A DNA stretch of 5,078 bases from Bacillota bacterium. GTDB lineage: Bacteria > Bacillota > Clostridia > Christensenellales > SZUA-584. The notes under the pieces are model-generated. The model made no database searches, had not been told where the DNA came from, and worked only from the letters and a program-made list of their open reading frames with translations. The DNA lies in contig JAEZNC010000059.1 in assembly GCA_023441905.1 (NCBI GenBank), forward strand, positions 1 through 5,078, in the 5' to 3' direction. Below are positions 1 to 5,078 of this stretch, one piece after another. The number at the start of each line of letters is the position of its first letter. The stretch's first letter is position 1. Both the position numbers and the translations under genes were made by a program.

Positions 1-60
1 GAATTCGATAAGCTGGGAACGAAACACAAAAGTTTTTTTGAAAGAGTTAAGGGAGAATGA
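1..60 (+). CDS. dnaJ: Chaperone protein DnaJ, C-terminal end only (probable)
   Basis: Frame 1 is open from the window edge and reads EFDKLGTKHKSFFERVKGE followed by a TGA stop at 58-60. The tail KSFFERVK resembles the typical C-terminus of clostridial DnaJ proteins (KKSFFDKVKD-like), and dnaJ is the usual gene immediately before prmA in Bacillota. DnaJ is the J-domain co-chaperone of DnaK in the cytoplasm, but none of its diagnostic parts (J domain, Gly/Phe region, zinc-binding CxxCxGxG repeats) lies inside this window. The stop overlaps the prmA start as ATGA, suggesting coupled translation. The identity rests on 19 residues plus gene order, so another small basic C-terminus cannot be excluded. 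Confidence 0.65.
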   Translation, partial: EFDKLGTKHKSFFERVKGE

Positions 61-968
61 ACTGGAAACAAATTTGTATAGAAACCACTGAGGATGCCGC
101 CGATCTGATTTCGTCGGTGCTGATGGATGCCGGAGCCGCCGGCACGGAAATGGAGGGCGGCAACGTACCCGCAGCTCACCGCGACGAATACCTCGCTCAG
201 CCGGACGATCACAGTGACGGCATGACCGTCAAAGCCTATTTCGGCGAAGACGGTTTTTCGGATACGCTCGATTACGTTCAAAACAGGCTGAACGCGCTGA
301 AAGCCGAGCCGGATGTGGGCTCGCTGAATCTTTGGGTCAACACTGTCGCTGATACCGACTGGAACGAGAACTTTAAGAAGCATTTTACAACGTTTCGTGC
401 AGCGGGCTGTTTTGTGGTGAAGCCGACGTGGGAGGATTACAAAAGCGACCCAGGCGATATCGTGATTGAGATTGATCCCGGCATGGCTTTTGGGTCAGGT
501 ACGCACGAGACAACGCGAATGTGCCTTGAGCTTCTGCAAAAGCACATGCCCCCCAAGGCCGCTGTGCTTGATGTCGGCTGCGGCTCAGGTATTCTCGGCA
601 TCGCAGCGGCCAAGCTCGGCGCGCGGGACGTACTCGCGCTCGATTATGACAGCGTCTGCGTCACGGTGGCGAAGGAAAACGCGCAGGCGAACGGCGCACG
701 CGTGATGGACGTGCAGCGGTCTGATTTGCTGCAGAATGCACCTAAGACCAAATACGATGTGATACTTGCCAACATCATCGCCGATATTGTAATACGCCTC
801 AACCAAAATGTCGGGAACTTTCTTGAGGAAAACGGCGTTTATATCATGTCAGGCATTATTGACGAAAGAGAAAACGATGTGATGTCATCGCTTGAACAAA
901 ACGGCTTTGCCGTGATCGAGACACTGCAGATGGCGGACTGGCGCGCAATCGCCGCGAGGAAACGCTGA
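57..968 (+). CDS. prmA: Ribosomal protein L11 methyltransferase PrmA
   Basis: This cytoplasmic SAM-dependent enzyme methylates amino groups of ribosomal protein L11. The 303-residue length is normal for the family. The N-terminal L11-recognition domain occupies about residues 1-100 and starts with the typical MNWKQICIETTEDAADLISS. The family signature DPGMAFGSGTHETT begins at residue 140. The class I methyltransferase SAM motif LDVGCGSGILG starts at 171, the acidic residue after strand 2 is D196, and the PrmA motif NIIADI lies at 239-244, followed by SGII at 265-268. The ATG overlaps the preceding stop (ATGA), and the next gene overlaps this stop by one base (TGATG). The purine-rich AGGGAG at 50-55 is only one base from the ATG, unusually close for a ribosome-binding site, so initiation probably relies on re-starting ribosomes from the upstream gene. 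The match of the first residues to the family supports this start. Identity is secure; L11 as substrate is inferred from the family. Confidence 0.96.
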   Translation: MNWKQICIETTEDAADLISSVLMDAGAAGTEMEGGNVPAAHRDEYLAQPDDHSDGMTVKAYFGEDGFSDTLDYVQNRLNALKAEPDVGSLNLWVNTVADTDWNENFKKHFTTFRAAGCFVVKPTWEDYKSDPGDIVIEIDPGMAFGSGTHETTRMCLELLQKHMPPKAAVLDVGCGSGILGIAAAKLGARDVLALDYDSVCVTVAKENAQANGARVMDVQRSDLLQNAPKTKYDVILANIIADIVIRLNQNVGNFLEENGVYIMSGIIDERENDVMSSLEQNGFAVIETLQMADWRAIAARKR

Positions 969-1684
969 TGCACCGCTTTTATACCGAACCCGAACTTGTT
1001 CATGAAAACAGCCTGACCGTTCTGGGCGACGAAGCCAAGCATATCAAAAACGTGCTGCGTATGCAGACGGGCGATGAGTTCATCGCATTTGACGGCACGG
1101 GTTACGATTACGTCTGCCGCATCACGGGTGTCGGCACGCAGATCGACGCGCAGGTGCTCCGAAAAGAGCTGAACAAGACGGAGCCGGGCATCAAAGTGAC
1201 ACTCTATCAGGCCTATCCGAAATCCGCCAAGATGGAGGAGATCGTTCACAAGGCCATTGAGCTCGGTGCTTATGGCATTATTCCGTTCATCTCACACCGT
1301 TGCGTCAAACGCCCGGAGGAGTCCTCGCGGCTGCGCCGTGTCGCGCTGTCGGCTGTTAAACAATGCGGCCGGAGCGTGCTGCCGGCCGTGGCAGACGTGT
1401 TGCGGTTCGACGATGCGCTCAAGCTCATGAAAACGCATGATAAGCTGATCGTGTGCTGGGAGGAAGAGCGCGATATGCCATTGAAAGCCGCGCTTTTGGG
1501 CGGTGAAAGGGATATCGGCGTTGTGATCGGCCCTGAGGGCGGCCTCGAAGAGGCCGAAGTGAAACGAATGCGGGAAGCCGGGGGCGTATCCGTCACATTG
1601 GGGCCGCGCATCATGCGCACAGAAACGGCGGGCATCGCGGTGATGGCGGCTGTATTTTACGACAAGGGGCAGATGCAGCTGTGA
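968..1684 (+). CDS. rsmE: 16S rRNA (uracil(1498)-N3)-methyltransferase RsmE
   Basis: RsmE methylates N3 of U1498 in helix 44 of 16S rRNA, near the decoding site, using SAM. It is a SPOUT (trefoil-knot) methyltransferase that works as a dimer. The N-terminal PUA-like domain covers about residues 1-70 and begins MHRFYTE, with HIKNVLR at 25-31. The family motif KMEEIVHKAIELGA is at 88-101. KQCGRSVLP at 131-139 precedes the knot. The SAM-binding knot has IGPEGGL at 187-193 and LGPRIMRTETA at 211-221. At 238 residues it is slightly short, but complete at both ends. The segment before KQCGR reads RLRRVALSAVKQ (121-132), whereas many family members have RW..I..EAAKQ: the Trp is Leu and the Glu is Ser. 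The start overlaps the prmA stop by one base and the stop overlaps the mtaB GTG by four, so translation is likely coupled on both sides. Identity is strong; target position is from the family. Confidence 0.95.
   Translation: MHRFYTEPELVHENSLTVLGDEAKHIKNVLRMQTGDEFIAFDGTGYDYVCRITGVGTQIDAQVLRKELNKTEPGIKVTLYQAYPKSAKMEEIVHKAIELGAYGIIPFISHRCVKRPEESSRLRRVALSAVKQCGRSVLPAVADVLRFDDALKLMKTHDKLIVCWEEERDMPLKAALLGGERDIGVVIGPEGGLEEAEVKRMREAGGVSVTLGPRIMRTETAGIAVMAAVFYDKGQMQL
1664..1669 (+). promoter_or_regulatory. Ribosome-binding site for mtaB (supports the GTG start)
   Basis: AAGGGG lies inside the end of rsmE, 11 bases before the GTG at 1681. Together with the GTGA overlap, it supports GTG as the mtaB start; the first residues, KKVSFYTLGCKVN, match the family N-terminus exactly, and any later start would lose the first cluster cysteine. 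Confidence 0.6.
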
Positions 1685-2943
1685 AAAAAGTTTCGTTTTA
1701 TACGCTGGGCTGCAAGGTAAATGCCTACGATTCCGCTTATATGCAGTCGCTGTTTGAGCAGAACGGTTTTGAAACGGTGGCGTTTGAGCAGGAAGCCGAT
1801 ATCGTTGTGGTCAATACGTGCACGGTGACAGCGGTGGCCGATAAAAAATCGCGTGCAGCCATAAGACGTGCGGCAAGAACCGGTCAAGTGATCGTTGTGG
1901 GGTGCCTCGCGCAACGCGCGGCCGATGAGCTGCTGGCCATCGAAGGCGTCAGCGCCGTGGTGGGCACGGATGATCGAGGGCGAATTGTGGAGGTGGCGCA
2001 AAAGCTGCTGAGCGGCGAAACGGCCATCGATTTGACGCACGACCTAAAAGGCTGCGGTTTTGAACCGATGCAGCTTCACACCTCGGGAGATCGGACGCGC
2101 GGCGTGCTCAAAATACAAGAGGGCTGCGATTGCTTTTGCAGCTACTGCATCATTCCGTATGTGCGCGGGCGGTCGCGAAGCCGCGATTTTAACGACATCA
2201 TCGCGGAAGCGGAAGCGATGGCGCAAAGCGGCGTTAAAGAAATTGTGCTGACGGGGATTCATATCGCGTCGTACCGCGACGAAGCGCGCGGCCTTGGCGA
2301 GCTGATACAGGCGCTGGACGGGTGCGGGGCACGGCTGCGGCTCGGGTCAATCGAGCCGGGTGTGCTCGGCGAGGATTTTATCGACAAAGCCGCGTCGGCA
2401 AACAATCTCTGCCCGCATTTTCATCTGTCTTTGCAGAGCGGCTCGGCAGCGGTGCTGAAGCGCATGAACAGGCCGTACACGCCGGGCGAATATATGGACT
2501 TTGTGACGCTGCTGCGGCGCAGGTTCGACAACCCGGCCATCACGACGGACGTGATTACGGGGTTCCCGGCGGAGACGGAGCAAGAGCATCGGGAAACGAT
2601 GGCCTTTGTGGAGGCAGCGGCGTTTGCGCGCATTCATGTTTTTCCGTATTCGGCCCGCGAAGGTACGCGCGCGTACGCAATGAAGCCGCGCGTCGCGAAA
2701 ACGGTATCAAGAGAGCGCGCAGCCGAACTGATTCGGCTCGGTGATATGCTGGAAGACCGTTATATTCACAGCTTGGCCGGCAGGCAAGCCCAGGTGCTTT
2801 TTGAAGAACCGTCGACGCAGTTTAACGGCTGTATGGAAGGGTACTGTGAGCGCTACGTGCGTGTGGCGGCAAAAGCTCAAAGAAACGAGCTCAAAACGGT
2901 GACACTGAAGAAAATTCACGGTAAAACCGTGTGGGCTGAATAA
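1681..2943 (+). CDS. mtaB: tRNA (t6A37) methylthiotransferase MtaB
   Basis: MtaB converts t6A to ms2t6A at position 37 of ANN-decoding tRNAs, using two [4Fe-4S] clusters, SAM and a sulfur source. Each turnover yields 5'-deoxyadenosine and S-adenosylhomocysteine. The 420 residues carry the full three-domain layout. The N-terminal methylthiotransferase domain has cluster cysteines C11 (TLGCKVN), C47 (NTCTVT) and C75 (VGCLAQ). The radical SAM domain has CxxxCxxC at C149, C153 and C156, followed by IIPYVRGRSRSR, LGSIEP at 221-226 and HFHLSLQSGS at 246-255. A C-terminal TRAM-like RNA-binding region occupies about 358-420. The TLGCKVNAYDS start and the SRSR segment fit the MtaB (YqeV) branch better than MiaB or RimO. 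An extra cysteine, C151, sits within the radical SAM cluster loop. Translation begins at GTG, overlapping rsmE by four bases. Family assignment is very secure, the MtaB subtype nearly so. Confidence 0.95.
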   Translation: MKKVSFYTLGCKVNAYDSAYMQSLFEQNGFETVAFEQEADIVVVNTCTVTAVADKKSRAAIRRAARTGQVIVVGCLAQRAADELLAIEGVSAVVGTDDRGRIVEVAQKLLSGETAIDLTHDLKGCGFEPMQLHTSGDRTRGVLKIQEGCDCFCSYCIIPYVRGRSRSRDFNDIIAEAEAMAQSGVKEIVLTGIHIASYRDEARGLGELIQALDGCGARLRLGSIEPGVLGEDFIDKAASANNLCPHFHLSLQSGSAAVLKRMNRPYTPGEYMDFVTLLRRRFDNPAITTDVITGFPAETEQEHRETMAFVEAAAFARIHVFPYSAREGTRAYAMKPRVAKTVSRERAAELIRLGDMLEDRYIHSLAGRQAQVLFEEPSTQFNGCMEGYCERYVRVAAKAQRNELKTVTLKKIHGKTVWAE

Positions 2944-2948
2944 GGAGG
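2942..2948 (+). promoter_or_regulatory. Strong ribosome-binding site for the HIT gene, overlapping the mtaB stop
   Basis: AAGGAGG overlaps the mtaB TAA stop (2941-2943) and lies five bases before the ATG at 2954. It is the best Shine-Dalgarno match in the first operon, so the HIT gene may be translated more strongly than the overlapping genes before it. Confidence 0.8.
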
Positions 2949-2953
2949 ATGCA

Positions 2954-3295
2954 ATGAAAGACTGTTTGTTCTGTAAAATTATTGAGGGGGAGATTCCGTC
3001 AAACAAGGTGTATGAGGACGATAAAGTGCTCGCGTTTCACGATATCGATAAAAAAGCCCCCGTTCACATCCTGATCATTCCGAAAAAACATGTCGAATCC
3101 GTGGCGACGCTGGAAGCGACAGATTACGATACCGTCGCGCATATCTATCGGGTTGCGCAGAAGCTAGCCGATGAATATGGCTTGAAAGACGGCTTTCGCA
3201 TTGTGACCAATACGGGCAAAGACGGCGGACAGACGGTGAATCACCTTCATTTCCATTTGCTCGGCGGGCGCGCCATGGGCTGGCCGCCGGGCTGA
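2954..3295 (+). CDS. HIT-family (HINT-type) nucleotide hydrolase
   Basis: This is a small cytoplasmic histidine-triad protein. HINT-branch members hydrolyse nucleoside phosphoramidates and aminoacyl-adenylate-like compounds with AMP release; the natural substrate in bacteria is uncertain. The 113-residue length is typical. The triad motif HLHFHLL lies at 97-103, with H99, the middle His, as the expected nucleophile. The N-terminus DCLFCKIIEGEIPS, the PVHILIIPKKH segment (36-46) and the C-terminal GGRAMGWPPG all match the HINT branch. C4 and C7, with H46 and H97, could form the zinc site seen in some bacterial members; this is an inference. The gene follows mtaB by 10 bases with a strong ribosome-binding site and is followed by a hairpin, so it is probably the last gene of its operon. 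Its position after mtaB is common in Clostridia. Family is certain; a precise substrate is not assigned. Confidence 0.93.
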   Translation: MKDCLFCKIIEGEIPSNKVYEDDKVLAFHDIDKKAPVHILIIPKKHVESVATLEATDYDTVAHIYRVAQKLADEYGLKDGFRIVTNTGKDGGQTVNHLHFHLLGGRAMGWPPG

Positions 3296-3303
3296 AAGCT
3301 AAA

Positions 3304-3350
3304 AAGCAAGTCAGCAGGCGTTGTATCGTCATTGCCTGTTTATTTGGCTT
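3304..3350 (+). terminator. Imperfect hairpin after the HIT gene, possible bidirectional terminator
   Basis: C3307-C3319 pairs with G3334-G3346: CAGGC (3315-3319) with GCCTG (3334-3338), then an A/U- and G.U-rich extension with one C.U mismatch. With G3347 bulged, AAG (3304-3306) can also pair with CTT (3348-3350). The loop is 14 bases. On the + strand the short inner stem runs into TTTATTT (3339-3345), a weak U-tract. On the - strand the stem would be followed by TTTTT (complement of 3301-3305). It lies 8 bases after the HIT stop and upstream of the galU promoter, where a terminator is expected. The moderate GC content and interrupted U-tract make it a weak or partial terminator; no folding energy was calculated. 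Confidence 0.45.
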
Positions 3351-3412
3351 CACATCATCTCGAAATTTAAACGCTGTATATAAACGGCGCGTTGATTGTT
3401 TACAGAATGGTA

Positions 3413-3441
3413 ATGACCGCATCCACAATATATAGTATAAT
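3413..3441 (+). promoter_or_regulatory. Sigma-A (sigma-70-like) promoter for galU-ahcY
   Basis: The -10 box TATAAT (3436-3441) is a perfect consensus match. The -35 box ATGACC (3413-3418) matches TTGACA at four of six positions, with the optimal 17-base spacer. Transcription would start near 3448-3449, giving a leader of about 30 bases that includes the GGAGG site. The AT-rich sequence upstream could help polymerase binding. No operator repeat is clearly visible. Confidence 0.8.
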
Positions 3442-3464
3442 AGTTTCGATATGGGGAAAAATTT

Positions 3465-3469
3465 GGAGG
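3465..3469 (+). promoter_or_regulatory. Ribosome-binding site deciding the galU start
   Basis: GGAGG lies eight bases before the ATG at 3478. It falls after the in-frame ATG at 3451, so it cannot serve that codon. The 3451 ATG is also only two or three bases from the predicted transcription start. Confidence 0.88.
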
Positions 3470-3477
3470 ATGACAGA

Positions 3478-4353
3478 ATGAAAATCAAAAAAGCAGTCAT
3501 TCCGGCGGCCGGCCTTGGCACGCGTTTTCTGCCTGCCACAAAGGCGCAGCCAAAAGAGATGCTGCCTATTGTTGACAAACCCACGATTCAGTATATCGTT
3601 GAGGAAGCGATAAAGGCCGGAATTGAGAGCATACTCATTATCACCGGCCGCGGTAAGCGCAATATTGAAGATCATTTTGATAAATCCTATGAGCTCGAAT
3701 CTGAACTGAAAAGAAAAGGAAACACGTCAATGCTGAACATGATTGAGGATATTTCTCAGCTGGTCAACGTGTTTTACGTGAGACAGAAAGAAGCCAAGGG
3801 GCTGGGGCATGCCATCAGCTGCGCCCGCGATTTTGTGGGGAACGAGCCGTTTGCGGTGCTGCTCGGCGACGATGTCGTGGTATCTCAAAAGCCTGCGATC
3901 GGGCAGCTCATGGAGGTTTACGAGCAGCGCGGCGCTTCGGTGCTGGGTGTGCAGCGTGTGGACAGTGCCGTTGTGGATAAGTACGGCATTATCGATCCGT
4001 CCAACGGTATTGGCGGCGGCAGGCTTCATGGTGTCAAAGATCTTGTAGAAAAGCCGCATATCGATGAAGCACCGTCAAACCTCGCGATACTCGGCAGATA
4101 TATCATCACACCCGAGATATTTGATATTCTTAAAGTTCAGCAGCCGGGTAAGGGCGGGGAAATTCAGCTCACCGACGCGCTCAATACGCTGATGGAGAAA
4201 CAGGAAATGTATGCTTATGAGTTTGAAGGCAAACGCTATGATGTGGGCGATAAGCTGGGCTTTTTAAAGGCCACGGTTGAGTTTGCGCTGAGCAGGGACG
4301 ATTTAAGCCATCAGTTTGGGGAATATCTTAAAAATATCGTGAAGGAAATATAA
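3478..4353 (+). CDS. galU: UTP-glucose-1-phosphate uridylyltransferase GalU
   Basis: GalU makes UDP-glucose from UTP and glucose 1-phosphate, supplying glycolipids, polysaccharides, teichoic acid decoration and the Leloir pathway. From the ATG at 3478 the protein has 291 residues, a usual bacterial length, and starts MKIKKAVIPAAG. The nucleotide-binding signature GLGTRFLPATKAQPKEMLP covers 12-30. LGDDVV (129-134) carries the metal-binding aspartates and VEKP (190-193) the Lys expected to contact the sugar phosphate. GGEIQLTDA (226-234) and YDVGDKLG (254-261) are GalU hallmarks that separate it from glucose-1-phosphate thymidylyltransferases. An in-frame ATG at 3451 would add nine residues (MGKNLEDDR), but it precedes the ribosome-binding site and nearly coincides with the transcription start, so it is rejected. 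The gene has its own promoter and is followed one base later by ahcY, implying a shared transcript. Function is well supported. Confidence 0.95.
   Translation: MKIKKAVIPAAGLGTRFLPATKAQPKEMLPIVDKPTIQYIVEEAIKAGIESILIITGRGKRNIEDHFDKSYELESELKRKGNTSMLNMIEDISQLVNVFYVRQKEAKGLGHAISCARDFVGNEPFAVLLGDDVVVSQKPAIGQLMEVYEQRGASVLGVQRVDSAVVDKYGIIDPSNGIGGGRLHGVKDLVEKPHIDEAPSNLAILGRYIITPEIFDILKVQQPGKGGEIQLTDALNTLMEKQEMYAYEFEGKRYDVGDKLGFLKATVEFALSRDDLSHQFGEYLKNIVKEI
4341..4346 (+). promoter_or_regulatory. Ribosome-binding site for ahcY, within the galU end
   Basis: GAAGGA lies within the last codons of galU, eight bases before the ahcY ATG at 4355. With one base between the genes there is no room for a separate promoter or a SAM/SAH riboswitch, so ahcY appears to depend on the galU transcript. 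Confidence 0.65.
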
Positions 4354-4354
4354 A

Positions 4355-5078
4355 ATGAGTGAAATCAGAGATATCAATCTCGCCTCATCGGGTGAAATGA
4401 AAATTTCATGGGCCAAAAGCCATATGCCCGTACTGTCACATTTGGAAAAGTTGTTTTCTGAAGAAAAGCCGTTTGACGGCGTTAAGGTATCGCTTAGCGT
4501 TCATTTGGAGGCCAAAACCGCGTTTCTTTGCCGCGTGCTTCAAAGCGGCGGTGCCGTCATGTCGGTGACGGGCTCCAATCCGCTGTCCACGCAGGACGAC
4601 GTGGCGGCGGCTCTTGTTCGCGGCGGCATCGACGTTTTCGCATGGCATGCGGCCACGGCAAGCGAATATGAGCGGCATATTTCTATGGCGCTCGATCACG
4701 GCCCGGCTGCCGTGATTGACGACGGCGCGGATTTATCCGAAGCGCTGCATACGAGAGATGTTCAAAAAGCGGTGAACGTGATTGGCGCGTGCGAAGAAAC
4801 GACCACCGGGCTGCTGCGTTACCGCGCGAGGGAGCGTGACGGCTCGCTCAAGTTTCCTGTGGTGGCCGTTAACGATGCCGACTGCAAACATCTTTTCGAC
4901 AACCGCTACGGCACAGGCCAGTCGGTTTGGGACGGTATCATGCGTACAACGAACCTCGTGGTCGCGGGTAAAGCGGTGGTGGTGGCCGGTTACGGCTGGT
5001 GCGGCAAGGGCATTGCGATGCGGGCGAAAGGCCTCGGTGCGCGTGTCATCGTGACCGAAATCGATCCGATCCGTGCGA
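4355..5078 (+). CDS. ahcY: S-adenosylhomocysteine hydrolase family protein, N-terminal 241 codons (cut by window end)
   Basis: This NAD-dependent cytoplasmic enzyme cleaves S-adenosylhomocysteine, the inhibitory product of methyltransferases, to homocysteine and a nucleoside. The substrate domain shows ISWAKSHMP (17-25), HLEAKTA (50-56), NPLSTQDDVAAAL (75-87) and DDGADL (122-127). EETTTG (147-152), NDADCK (173-178) and FDNRYGTGQS (181-190) follow. E148, K178 and D182 correspond to catalytic E156, K186 and D190 of the human enzyme. The NAD-binding fold begins with GYGWCGKG (212-219), and E235 fits the NAD ribose-binding acid. The WCGKG form and short N-terminus place it in the archaeal/Thermotoga/clostridial branch rather than the GYGDVGKG type. 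K54 stands where human E59 reads the adenine 6-amino group, so S-inosylhomocysteine is a possible substrate. The ATG is supported by a GAAGGA site, one base after the galU stop. The C-terminal NAD and tetramer-contact part lies beyond the window. Family identity is strong; exact substrate is open. Confidence 0.93.
   Translation, partial: MSEIRDINLASSGEMKISWAKSHMPVLSHLEKLFSEEKPFDGVKVSLSVHLEAKTAFLCRVLQSGGAVMSVTGSNPLSTQDDVAAALVRGGIDVFAWHAATASEYERHISMALDHGPAAVIDDGADLSEALHTRDVQKAVNVIGACEETTTGLLRYRARERDGSLKFPVVAVNDADCKHLFDNRYGTGQSVWDGIMRTTNLVVAGKAVVVAGYGWCGKGIAMRAKGLGARVIVTEIDPIRA

Larger units (their letters stand above)
3296..3477 (+). other. Intergenic region between the HIT gene and galU
   Basis: This 182-base stretch is the only sizeable gap. 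It holds the hairpin at 3304-3350 and an AT-rich section at 3361-3384. It also contains a weak inverted pair, AACGC (3370-3374) with GCGTT (3389-3393), then a sigma-A-type promoter at 3413-3441 and the galU ribosome-binding site. I see no tRNA, riboswitch-like fold or credible small coding region in it. Confidence 0.7.

Noticed and set aside
839..1249. 136-codon open frame on the - strand across the prmA/rsmE junction
   Set aside because: It is antisense to two certain genes and has no family-like motif or clear ribosome-binding site.
2322..2744. 140-codon open frame on the + strand inside mtaB
   Set aside because: The overlapping mtaB frame carries conserved motifs through this stretch; the alternative product is low-complexity Arg/Ala/Gly-rich, typical of a shifted reading of GC-rich codons.
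3369..3393. Short repeats in the gap: AAACG twice (3369-3373, 3382-3386) and the inverted pair AACGC/GCGTT
   Set aside because: Five-base matches in AT-rich sequence are expected by chance; too short and weak to call an operator or terminator.
3451..3477. ATG at 3451 as the galU start, adding nine residues
   Set aside because: It precedes the GGAGG ribosome-binding site and sits two or three bases after the predicted transcription start; GalU homologs start at the MKIKKAVIPAAG position.
3075..3584. 169-codon open frame on the - strand spanning the HIT gene end, the intergenic gap and the galU start
   Set aside because: It runs antisense to two strongly identified genes and across their promoter, and its product has no recognisable motif.
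4300..4360. A SAM or SAH riboswitch before ahcY
   Set aside because: The galU coding frame continues to one base before ahcY, leaving no leader, and nothing in the 30-base galU leader could form such a fold.
4782..5054. 90-codon open frame on the + strand near the window end
   Set aside because: It lies wholly within ahcY, whose frame shows EETTTG, FDNRYGTGQS and GYGWCGKG here; the alternative is Arg/Ala/Trp-rich and unrecognisable.

Overview
This looks like a chromosomal housekeeping segment from a Gram-positive, low-to-moderate GC bacterium, most likely an anaerobic member of Bacillota (Clostridia). The assignment is an inference from three things. The gene order dnaJ end - prmA - rsmE - mtaB - HIT is a well-known Clostridia/Bacilli arrangement. 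The ribosome-binding sites are strong GGAGG-type. The adenosylhomocysteinase is of the short archaeal/Thermotoga/clostridial type. Codon use looks uniform across the window, and I see no mobile elements, CRISPR, tRNA or rRNA. All genes are on the + strand.

Region 1 (1-3295) is a tightly packed run, probably the 3' part of a chaperone operon. It holds the last 19 codons of a probable dnaJ, prmA (ribosomal protein L11 methyltransferase), rsmE (16S rRNA m3U1498 methyltransferase), mtaB (methylthiotransferase making ms2t6A at tRNA A37) and a small HIT-family nucleotide hydrolase. Successive genes overlap by 4, 1 and 4 bases, and the HIT ribosome-binding site overlaps the mtaB stop. Such spacing implies co-transcription and translational coupling. 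Three of the four complete genes modify the translation apparatus with S-adenosylmethionine (SAM).

Region 2 (3296-3477) is the only real intergenic gap. It contains a long imperfect hairpin that could end the first operon (and could work on both strands), then a good sigma-A-type promoter (ATGACC - 17 bases - TATAAT) and a GGAGG ribosome-binding site for the next gene.

Region 3 (3478-5078) is a second transcription unit with galU (UTP-glucose-1-phosphate uridylyltransferase) and, one base later, the first 241 codons of ahcY (S-adenosylhomocysteine hydrolase type), cut by the window edge. PrmA, RsmE and MtaB all release S-adenosylhomocysteine, and AhcY would recycle it, so the two units are linked metabolically even though a promoter separates them.

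I found no evidence of a wholly new system. The point most worth following is the AhcY substrate pocket: a Lys stands where mammalian enzymes have the Glu that reads the adenine amino group, which raises the possibility that the real substrate is S-inosylhomocysteine.
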